A stretch of DNA of 64,000 nt from positions 42,497 through 106,496 of the forward strand of contig DBKT01000012.1 of assembly GCA_002297365.1 (NCBI GenBank). The letters are read 5' to 3'. Shown here piece by piece: positions 51,787-59,087 of the stretch. A program made the translations under genes and the position numbers. The notes beneath the pieces were generated by a model. The model had not been told where the DNA came from. It ran no database searches and saw nothing but the letters and a program-made list of their open reading frames with translations. Numbering within the stretch: position 1 is the first letter of the stretch; every line of letters starts with the position of its first letter. The DNA comes from Caryophanales bacterium UBA743. GTDB taxonomy: Bacteria > Bacillota_I > Bacilli_A > RFN20 > CAG-826.

Positions 51787-53922
51787 TTAAAGTTCTTTGA
51801 TCTCATCCAAATAATCATCCACGCAGGCATCTGAAGGCATTCTTAAATCTCCTCTTGGAGAAATGGCGACGCTTCCAACCTTGGCCCCATCCGGAAGGCA
51901 AGAACGCTTAAATTGGTTATGGAAGAATCTTTGGAAAAACGCAATCAGCCATTTCTTGATGAATTCTTTATCATATTTGCCTTGATAGGCTTCCAAAGCA
52001 ATTCTCAAAAGCTTCTTAGGGTGGTATCCGAAGCGGAGAAAATGATAGATAAAGAAATCATTGAGTTCGTATGGACCCACTTTATCTTCCGTCATCTGAA
52101 TGATGTTCCCGTTTTTGTCTGTGGGGAGAAGCTCAGGGCTGATGGGAGTCGCAATAATGTCTTCCAAAGATCGTTTCGTCTCGGGATGAAGAAGAGCGTA
52201 TCCCTCACAAAGATAGCGGACAAGGGTCTTAGGAATCGAAGCGTTCACTCCATACATTGACATATGGTCGCCATTATAAGTGCACCACCCTAAACACAAT
52301 TCCGAAAGATCCCCCGTGCCGACCATAAGGGAATTACGGTCATTGGCGATATCCATTAAAACCTGAGTTCTTTCTCGAGCTTGTGCGTTCTCGTAGGTGA
52401 CATTGTGATTGTCTAAATCATGATTGATATCGCGGAAATGAGAAACCAGGGTGTTTTTAATGTTGATCTCTTCAAAAGAGACGCCCAATTCTTCGGCTAA
52501 AAGCTTTGCGTTATCGTGCGTTCTTTTGCTTGTGCCAAAAGCTGGCAAGGTAATTGCCGTAATGCCTTTTAAATCAAAATGCGCTTTCTTAAAAGCCTCC
52601 ACCGTGACAAGCAGGGCTAAAGTTGAATCAAGCCCTCCGCTTAAACCAATAAGCGCTTTGTTTTGATGAACGGTATGAAGTCTTTTCACAAGACCCATGG
52701 CTTGGATATTCAAGATCGTTTGCACGCGTTCCAAATCCACTTTCTTATCCTCGGGTATAAAAGGGTTTCGGGAATAATGGCGGTAGATTTTAGACGGCGC
52801 CTTTAAGGGCATGGAAAAAGGAATATAGCGCATGCCTTCATCGAAATTATGGAACGTGGTTGTTTTTAAACGGCCTGCTTCTAGTTTTTCAATATCGATG
52901 GTCGCGGTCGCTTCGCCCATTTCGAAAGGCTTTGTCTCAGTCAGAATCGCTCCGTCTTCAGCGACGATATTATGAGAGGCGAAAACCAAATCCGTCGTGG
53001 ACTCCCCATCACCTGCGTCAGAATAGAGATATGCCGCTCTCAAACGAGCGGAAGTCATGCGAACGAGATCTCTCCGATAAGAATATTTCCCGACCGTTTC
53101 ATTGGACGCGGATAGGTTCAAAATCACGTTTGCACCAGCTAATGCAAGGTCTGTAGATGGGGTGTTTGGCGCCCACAAATCCTCACACACCTCAACACCA
53201 ACACGAAGCTTCGGGTAATTTTCATCCACGAAGATCATCTTTTTCCCAAAAGGATATTCCTTCCCTTGAATTTCAACATAGGAATTCTCTTCTGGGGCAG
53301 GGGAAAACCATCTTCCTTCATAGAATTCCGAATAATTAGGAAGGAATGTTTTTGGAACAACGCCAAGAATCTTTCCTTTAAAAAGAAGAGCGACGGAGTT
53401 ATAGAGTTTGTTATTTTTCCTTAAAGGCAAACCAACCATGAAAAGGACGTTGTCGTCTTCGGTTTCTTTAGCGATTTCCATAAGAGCGGCCTCGCTTTTA
53501 TCGAGAAGGGTGTCGAAAAGAAAGATGTCATTACAGGTATACCCTGTTAAACAAAGCTCATTCAAAACCAGAATCGAAATGGAGTTTTCATTGGCTTCAT
53601 GCACTTTTTTAATGATTTCTTCCTTATTGTGTCGCACTCCTCCTACTTCAATAGGAATCGTGGCCGAACGAACGTTAACAAAGCCAAGAGGATCGGATTG
53701 TTCCTTGCCTTTTAAAATTGGCTGTTCTCGTTCCTTCTTCTCTGAAAAGAAAGGATGACACGTATTTTTTTGGGATAGTTTTTCATATTCGTCTGGAGAG
53801 AGAATCACAAAAGAGGAGTAGCCATTCTTCGTGATGTAAAGAAGGCCGTTATTATCTTCTAGGTCTTTCTCAAGTTTTGCCGTGTCTCTTAGGGCTGTGA
53901 TAGGTTGGATTTTTTTGTTCAT
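51787..53922 (-). CDS. nadE: Glutamine-dependent NAD+ synthetase fused to an N-terminal Phd/YefM antitoxin-like domain
   Basis: 711 residues. Residues 1-52 (ITKNGYSSFVILSPDEYEKL, preceded by PITALRD) match the Phd/YefM antitoxin fold. After a 25-residue linker, a nitrilase-type glutaminase domain follows with its Glu (LVLNELCLTG), Lys (VVPKTFLP) and Cys (GVEVCEDLW) at about 122, 190 and 245. The synthetase domain has the SGGLDST pyrophosphate loop near 428 and GTGDLSELCLGW. It converts deamido-NAD, ATP and glutamine to NAD. No internal start separates the two parts. No toxin gene is adjacent. The promoter has an extended -10 box, and the mRNA should start at the ATG. Confidence 0.93.
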   Translation of the reverse strand: MNKKIQPITALRDTAKLEKDLEDNNGLLYITKNGYSSFVILSPDEYEKLSQKNTCHPFFSEKKEREQPILKGKEQSDPLGFVNVRSATIPIEVGGVRHNKEEIIKKVHEANENSISILVLNELCLTGYTCNDIFLFDTLLDKSEAALMEIAKETEDDNVLFMVGLPLRKNNKLYNSVALLFKGKILGVVPKTFLPNYSEFYEGRWFSPAPEENSYVEIQGKEYPFGKKMIFVDENYPKLRVGVEVCEDLWAPNTPSTDLALAGANVILNLSASNETVGKYSYRRDLVRMTSARLRAAYLYSDAGDGESTTDLVFASHNIVAEDGAILTETKPFEMGEATATIDIEKLEAGRLKTTTFHNFDEGMRYIPFSMPLKAPSKIYRHYSRNPFIPEDKKVDLERVQTILNIQAMGLVKRLHTVHQNKALIGLSGGLDSTLALLVTVEAFKKAHFDLKGITAITLPAFGTSKRTHDNAKLLAEELGVSFEEINIKNTLVSHFRDINHDLDNHNVTYENAQARERTQVLMDIANDRNSLMVGTGDLSELCLGWCTYNGDHMSMYGVNASIPKTLVRYLCEGYALLHPETKRSLEDIIATPISPELLPTDKNGNIIQMTEDKVGPYELNDFFIYHFLRFGYHPKKLLRIALEAYQGKYDKEFIKKWLIAFFQRFFHNQFKRSCLPDGAKVGSVAISPRGDLRMPSDACVDDYLDEIKEL

Positions 53923-53928
53923 GTCATT

Positions 53929-53953
53929 ATTCTAGCATAATTATGCCTGTCAA
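53929..53953 (-). promoter_or_regulatory. nadE promoter overlapped by the palindrome GCATAATTATGC
   Basis: An extended -10 box TGCTAGAAT (hexamer at 53929-53934) with TTGACA at 53948-53953. Between them lies GCATAATTATGC (53935-53946), a perfect 12-bp palindrome. The predicted start is at the nadE ATG. The site is well placed to be a repressor operator, and the encoded N-terminal domain belongs to a DNA-binding autorepressor family. Confidence 0.6.
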
Positions 53954-53996
53954 AATTCATCACCATAAAGAAACAGATGGGTTAAACTACCTATAA

Positions 53997-54875
53997 ATGA
54001 AAAAAGCACTTGCCTTATTAAATGGATACATTCAAAAAGGAGGGCCCCTGCACTTCTATTTAAGAATGAAGGAAGAACTTTTGAAGTTCGGCATTGATCT
54101 TGAAATGAAAACGAACCAAGATATTCTTTCTTGGATTAATTCGGAAGGCTTTATCCAAACAAAAGAGCTAACCCCTTATTCGTTTTGCCTCTATCTAGAT
54201 AAAGACGGCTATATTTCCAAAATGTTAGAGATGACTGGCCTTCGCCTTTTTAATTCTTCCGAATCGATTTATCTTTGTGACGATAAAATGCTAACGCATA
54301 TCGCTTTGGCGAATCACGGTATAGCCATGCCAAAAACCATCAGCGCTCCACTTAATTATGTGTCTTCGTTCGATGAGCGTTTTCTTTTTGAAATGGAGAA
54401 AAAGTTGTCCTTCCCTCTCGTTGGGAAAAGGAATTTCGGGTCCTTGGGAAAGGGCGTTTTTCTTCTAAGGAACCACGATGGTGTCGTTTCTTTTGAAAGA
54501 AATTACCAGGCAGAGCCTCATTTATATCAGGAATTCATATCCTCTTCTTTTGGCTTTGACTATCGTTTGATTTTGCTTGGCGGAAAATTCGTTGCTGGCA
54601 TGAAGCGCCATAATGAAAGCGGAGATTTCCGTAGCAATATCGCCCAAGGTGGCAAAGGCGAGAAGATTGAAATACCCCTCTCCTATATTCATCTGGCGGA
54701 AAAAGCTGCTCAAATACTAAAGCTAGACTATTGTGGCGTTGACCTTCTGAAAGGGAAGAATGGGGAGCCTGTTCTTTGCGAGGTGAATTCCAACGCCTTT
54801 TTAAGGGGAATTGAAGAGGTGACAGGCATCAATATTGCCTATTTGTACGCTCAATATATCGTTGATTCCCTATAA
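53997..54875 (+). CDS. RimK-like ATP-grasp ligase
   Basis: 292 residues. ATP-grasp layout: pre-ATP-grasp domain to about residue 90, then PKTISAPLNY, FPLVGKRNFGSLGKGVFLL (ATP-binding Lys and glycine loop), YQEFISSSFGFDYRLILLGG, and the Mg2+ site CGVDLLKG...VLCEVNSNAF (Asp, Glu, Asn). The RimK/LysX group adds amino acids (Glu, Lys, others) to carboxyl groups of proteins or cofactors. The substrate is unknown. It is divergent from nadE, 74 nt apart, and lacks a clear ribosome-binding site. Confidence 0.85.
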   Translation: MKKALALLNGYIQKGGPLHFYLRMKEELLKFGIDLEMKTNQDILSWINSEGFIQTKELTPYSFCLYLDKDGYISKMLEMTGLRLFNSSESIYLCDDKMLTHIALANHGIAMPKTISAPLNYVSSFDERFLFEMEKKLSFPLVGKRNFGSLGKGVFLLRNHDGVVSFERNYQAEPHLYQEFISSSFGFDYRLILLGGKFVAGMKRHNESGDFRSNIAQGGKGEKIEIPLSYIHLAEKAAQILKLDYCGVDLLKGKNGEPVLCEVNSNAFLRGIEEVTGINIAYLYAQYIVDSL

Positions 54876-54905
54876 AAGAAAACGGACCATTTGGCCCGCT
54901 TTCTT
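54876..54905. terminator. Terminator between the ATP-grasp gene and mscL
   Basis: AAGAAAACGGACC-ATTT-GGCCCGCTTTCTT, an imperfect 13-bp stem with two mismatches. It follows both convergent genes and can serve either. Confidence 0.7.
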
Positions 54906-54926
54906 CAGTTGTCGATTATAGATTTC

Positions 54927-55622
54927 TTATTTTGCTTCGGGGGTTGATTTCTCTCCGTTGTCTTTCCTTAGCTCAGCAAGAATTTGCGCAAGAAGTTCTG
55001 CCTCGGTTGGAGCTGGTTTGCCTGGCTCTACAGGAACCGGTCTTTCTTCAGGATGCTTCTCATAGTACGCTTCGAGAATCTGGGCATCGATTTGTTTTTT
55101 CTTAGCGGCAATCGTATTTGCCATTTTCACGATGGTGAATAAAACCAAGGCAATAATGATGAAGGAAATGAAAGCGTTAATTAACGTACCCCAGTCAATA
55201 ACGGCAGACATATTGTAGGTATATGTGGTGCCATGAAGGGTATATTTGGAAAGAATCGTCGCTTTCACATTCTCGATGAGGGTAGGAGTTTTACTGACGG
55301 TTGCTTCGCCATAAGTAGCAACGGCTTCAGCCTTGGCTAATTCTTGAAGAGCGGAAGCGTCAAAAAACTGCCCTAATCCGAGAGAGGCATCCATTCCCTT
55401 TTGAGCATCATTTAATGCTGGGAGAACGGTCACAAGACCTTTTAAGCCTCCTGGAACCGCCCAGGTGCAAACACTCAATAAAATATTAACGAAAGAGTTG
55501 GTAATCGCGCTGAAGGCGCCGCCGATAACAACACCAACGGCCAGCATGAAGGCATTGCCTTTGTTAATGAAATCTTTGAATTCTTTCCAAAGTTTTCCTT
55601 TTTGTTTTTTCTTTTTTTCCAT
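54927..55622 (-). CDS. mscL: Large-conductance mechanosensitive channel with enlarged extracellular loop
   Basis: 231 residues, versus 130-150 normally. TM1 has the family motif KEFKDFINKGNAFMLAVGVVIG. TM2 lies near residues 145-170 (INAFISFIIIALVLFTIVKM). Between them a loop of about 90 residues replaces the usual 25-60 (extra block about residues 68-130, ASALQELAKAEAVATYG). The C-terminal helical part is long and acidic-proline-rich. It acts as a pressure-release valve in hypo-osmotic shock. Start follows an AGGACG-type site. Confidence 0.9.
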   Translation of the reverse strand: MEKKKKQKGKLWKEFKDFINKGNAFMLAVGVVIGGAFSAITNSFVNILLSVCTWAVPGGLKGLVTVLPALNDAQKGMDASLGLGQFFDASALQELAKAEAVATYGEATVSKTPTLIENVKATILSKYTLHGTTYTYNMSAVIDWGTLINAFISFIIIALVLFTIVKMANTIAAKKKQIDAQILEAYYEKHPEERPVPVEPGKPAPTEAELLAQILAELRKDNGEKSTPEAK

Positions 55623-55839
55623 AATTATTCGTCCTCCGACAACATAAAGTTATTTTATTACGATTCAACAAGAATACAAAAATGACTTTTATTTTTGCCC
55701 AGTAAGATGGCAAGGAAATAAAAAATGGCGCTGACCCATCGGCAATAAAATCTCCTTCGCTTCGCTTTAAAGATATTGAAGAAATGACTAAAAAAGGAAA
55801 TAAGCAAGAACTGGTATCTCTATTTTCAAAATATGTTGG

Positions 55840-55845
55840 TACAAT
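55840..55845 (+). promoter_or_regulatory. Extended -10 box before rarA
   Basis: TGGTACAAT (hexamer TACAAT). The expected start is about 5 nt before the ATG at 55857, so no ribosome-binding site fits. Confidence 0.5.
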
Positions 55846-55856
55846 AGTCTTGCTTT

Positions 55857-57194
55857 ATGGAACAAGAATCCTTATTTTACAGCCAAAACATCGATGCTCC
55901 TCTTCCCGAAAGGATGAGGCCGCGTTCTCTCGATGAATTCGTAGGCCAGGAGAACCTTCTAGGCCAAGGAAAAGTCTTACGGAAACTGATTGATGAAGAT
56001 AGGGTGTCTTCAATGATTTTCTGGGGTCCCCCAGGCGTGGGTAAAACCACTTTGGCAGAGATCATCGCCAACAAAACAAAGAGCAAATTCATTATTTTCA
56101 GCGCCGTTACCGCCGGAATTAAGGAAATCAAAGCCGTAATGGAAGAAGCGGATAAGAATAAACGTTTCGGTGAAAGGACAATCCTGTTTGTGGATGAAAT
56201 CCATCGTTTCAATAAAGCGCAGCAGGACGCTTTTTTGCCCTATGTCGAAAAAGGGTCAATCGTTTTAATCGGCGCGACGACCGAAAACCCTTCTTTTGAG
56301 GTGAATAACGCGTTGTTGTCCCGTTGCAAGGTTTTTGTTTTAAATGCTTTGAATGCGAATGACATCGTCACCCTTTTAAAAAGGGCGATTGTCTCCCCAA
56401 ATGGTTTTGGTAACGAAAATATCGCCATTTCCGATGATATTTTGAATGATATTGCCATTTTCTCTAACGGAGATGCAAGAAATGCTTTGTCGACTTTGGA
56501 AATGCTTATTTTAAATTCCGATAAACAGGGCAATAAGATTGTCGTCAACCGTGAGACGTTAGAGCAAATCACTTCTAAGAAAACCTTCCTTTATGATAAA
56601 AAGGGTGAGGAGCATTACAACATCATTTCCGCTTTGCATAAATCGATGAGGAATTCAGATCCGGATGCCGCCATCTATTGGCTTGCTAGGATGCTAGAGG
56701 CGGGAGAAGATCCGCTCTATATTGCAAGACGTTGCATTCGTTTTGCTTCCGAAGATGTGGGAATGACCGATCCGAAAGCGTTAGAGCTTGCCATTGCCGC
56801 ATATCAAGCCTGCCACTTTATCGGCATGCCTGAATGTTCGGTAAACCTCACTCAAATAGTTACATACCTCTCTTTGGCGCCTAAATCAAACGCGATGGAA
56901 GTCTCGTATAATACAGCCGCCGAAGATGCGAAGAAGATGCTGGATGAGCCTGTGCCGATGAATATTCGGAACGCCCCTACTTCCCTTATGGAAGAATTGG
57001 GATATGGGAAAGGCTATATCTACGCTCACGACACAAAGGAAAAGGTTGCGGCCATGCAGTGTCTTCCGGACGCATTAAAAGACAAAGAATACTACAAGCC
57101 AGGAACGCAAGGGCTTGAGGCAAAATACGGGGAACGTCTAAAAGCCATAAAAGATTGGAAGAAAGCTCATATGAATAAGGAGAAAGGCAAATGA
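55857..57194 (+). CDS. rarA: Replication-associated recombination protein A (MgsA/RarA)
   Basis: 445 residues, AAA+ ATPase of the clamp-loader-like group. N-terminal PLPERMRPRSLDEFVGQENL, Walker A WGPPGVGKTTLAE, Walker B ILFVDEIHRFNKAQQD, sensor ATTENPSFEVN. The C-terminal tetramerisation part has GMTDPKALELAIAAYQA and MNIRNAPT. It acts at stalled replication forks and on SSB-covered DNA. The last four bases overlap the start of a response regulator gene. Confidence 0.95.
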   Translation: MEQESLFYSQNIDAPLPERMRPRSLDEFVGQENLLGQGKVLRKLIDEDRVSSMIFWGPPGVGKTTLAEIIANKTKSKFIIFSAVTAGIKEIKAVMEEADKNKRFGERTILFVDEIHRFNKAQQDAFLPYVEKGSIVLIGATTENPSFEVNNALLSRCKVFVLNALNANDIVTLLKRAIVSPNGFGNENIAISDDILNDIAIFSNGDARNALSTLEMLILNSDKQGNKIVVNRETLEQITSKKTFLYDKKGEEHYNIISALHKSMRNSDPDAAIYWLARMLEAGEDPLYIARRCIRFASEDVGMTDPKALELAIAAYQACHFIGMPECSVNLTQIVTYLSLAPKSNAMEVSYNTAAEDAKKMLDEPVPMNIRNAPTSLMEELGYGKGYIYAHDTKEKVAAMQCLPDALKDKEYYKPGTQGLEAKYGERLKAIKDWKKAHMNKEKGK

Positions 57195-57868
57195 AAATTC
57201 TTCTGGTTGAAGATGAAAGGGATCTTTCAAACGCTCTCGTGCGCATTCTATTGGCAAACAAATATAACGTCGACACGGCTTATGATGGCTTGCAAGGCTT
57301 GGAATTAACGCATAATGATACCTACGATTTAATCATTACCGATGTGATGATGCCAAAAATGGACGGCTTGGAATTTATTCGCGCCATCCGGAAAGAAAAA
57401 AACGCCACGCCTGTGCTCGTGCTTACGGCCAAATCAGAAATAGACGATAAAGTCGAGGGGCTTGATGCAGGCGCGGATGATTACCTAACTAAGCCGTTCT
57501 CTTTGAAAGAATTCTTAGCAAGAATCCGTTCTTTGCTTAGAAGAAAGGGCGACTTAATTGAGCCATATTGCGTCGGCAATCTAGTATTAAATCACAACAC
57601 CTTTGAGATTAAAACGCCCTATGCCTCTCTTCCTTTGACGGATACCGAGTATCGTTTAATGGAATATCTCATTCGGAATAAAAACGTCGTTCTTTCAACA
57701 GAAAGAATCATGGATAACATTTGGGGATACGATTCGGAAGTAGAGATTAATGTTGTTTGGGCTTATCTTTCTAACCTTAGAAAAAAACTCAACGAAATCC
57801 ATTCCGACGTGACAATCAAAGCCATGAGAGGAGTTGGCTATAAACTTATTAAAGTCGAAGAAGAATAA
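57191..57868 (+). CDS. OmpR/PhoB-family response regulator
   Basis: 225 residues. Receiver domain with acidic pocket (VEDERD), the phospho-acceptor Asp in IITDVMMPKMDGL (about residue 53), the conserved Thr/Ser (VLTAKSE) and Lys (DYLTKPFSL). The C-terminal winged helix has LTDTEYRLMEYLIR and INVVWAYLSNLRKKL...VGYKL. The gene is translationally coupled to rarA (ATGA overlap). No histidine kinase gene is present next to it or elsewhere in the window, so it is an orphan or is paired with a distant kinase. Confidence 0.92.
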   Translation: MKILLVEDERDLSNALVRILLANKYNVDTAYDGLQGLELTHNDTYDLIITDVMMPKMDGLEFIRAIRKEKNATPVLVLTAKSEIDDKVEGLDAGADDYLTKPFSLKEFLARIRSLLRRKGDLIEPYCVGNLVLNHNTFEIKTPYASLPLTDTEYRLMEYLIRNKNVVLSTERIMDNIWGYDSEVEINVVWAYLSNLRKKLNEIHSDVTIKAMRGVGYKLIKVEEE

Positions 57869-57884
57869 GGAGCTTTCTTCTTTA

Positions 57885-59039
57885 TTATTTCTTTTGCTTG
57901 GCTAAATATTCTTCGTAAGCCTTTTGCTTTTCATGTGCCCGCTTGTAGGCTTTTTGTTGCTTATCGATAAGCTTGTGGTTCTCGAAATAGTCGATGCCCA
58001 TCGCACGTTTTGCACGAAGGCCGATATATTTCGCTTTCTCTTGGGCTTTTTTGGTTCCTTCCAGCAAAATTTCATAAACGTGAGGAATGTCTTTTTCTAA
58101 TTCATGGCGGCGAGCGCGCATCGGCTCTAGAACGTCATTAAGGCATTTCGCAAGAAATTTCTTCACCGTAACATCACCGATCCCCCCTCTTTCATAAGCC
58201 GCTTTTAACTCGGAAAGATTATGGAATTCGGGGTAGTATCTGCCAAACATTTCATCGGTGGCAAACGCCTCGAGATAGATAAAAACCGGATTCTCTTCCG
58301 TGTGCCCCGGATCGCTTGGCTTTAAATGTGTTGGATCGGTGAACATCGACATGACTTTTTTGTTTACGGTTGCCTCATCATCCGTTAAATATATGCAATT
58401 CCCCAAGGATTTCGACATTTTCGCTTTGCCATCGGTTCCTGGAAGCCTTCTTGCATACCTATTTTCAGGCAACATGATTTTCGGTTCTACGAAAACGGGT
58501 TTGTATAAGGAATTGAATTTGTGCGCGATTTCTTGCGCTTGCTCCACCATGGGTTGCTGATCTTCTCCCGCAGGGACGATACTCGTGCCGAAAAGAAGAA
58601 TATCCGCAGCTTGCGAAATAGGATAGGTCATGAAACCAACAGGGATAGATTCTCCAAATTGGCGCATGGCCAGTTCGGATTTCACGGTTGGATTTCTCTC
58701 CAAGCGAGAAAGGGACACCAGGTCCATGAAAAAGCAGGTGAACTCGCTTAATTCCGGAATGCGCGATTGAACGAAGATTGTTACTTTGTTAGGATCAATG
58801 CCGGCAGCAAGATAATCAAGAGCAACCTCGATGACGTTATCCTCTACCTTTTGGATATTCCCAGCGTTATCGGTTAGAGCTTGCGTATCCGCAATCATGA
58901 TATACATTTCATCGAAAGAACCGCTATTTTGCAATTCAACGCGACGTCTTAGGGAACCGACATAATGGCCAATATGAAGACGTCCTGTAGGACGATCCCC
59001 TGTTAACATGACTCTAGGCATTTTCTTTTCTTCTTCCAT
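57885..59039 (-). CDS. trpS: Tryptophan--tRNA ligase
   Basis: 384 residues from the ATG at 59039 (GGGTG upstream; a GTG at 59048 is the alternative). Class I synthetase: TGDRPTGRLHIGHYVGSL with the HIGH motif and KMSKSLGNCIYL. It is longer than the Bacillus enzyme (about 330) because of a charged, helical C-terminal end (KAYKRAHEKQKAYEEYL). No T-box leader is visible in the 49 nt from the ABC permease gene; it may be co-transcribed with it. Confidence 0.95.
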   Translation of the reverse strand: MEEEKKMPRVMLTGDRPTGRLHIGHYVGSLRRRVELQNSGSFDEMYIMIADTQALTDNAGNIQKVEDNVIEVALDYLAAGIDPNKVTIFVQSRIPELSEFTCFFMDLVSLSRLERNPTVKSELAMRQFGESIPVGFMTYPISQAADILLFGTSIVPAGEDQQPMVEQAQEIAHKFNSLYKPVFVEPKIMLPENRYARRLPGTDGKAKMSKSLGNCIYLTDDEATVNKKVMSMFTDPTHLKPSDPGHTEENPVFIYLEAFATDEMFGRYYPEFHNLSELKAAYERGGIGDVTVKKFLAKCLNDVLEPMRARRHELEKDIPHVYEILLEGTKKAQEKAKYIGLRAKRAMGIDYFENHKLIDKQQKAYKRAHEKQKAYEEYLAKQKK

Positions 59040-59087
59040 ATCATTCACCCATTAAAACCGAAGTTTAGTTTATCACGGCACATCTCA

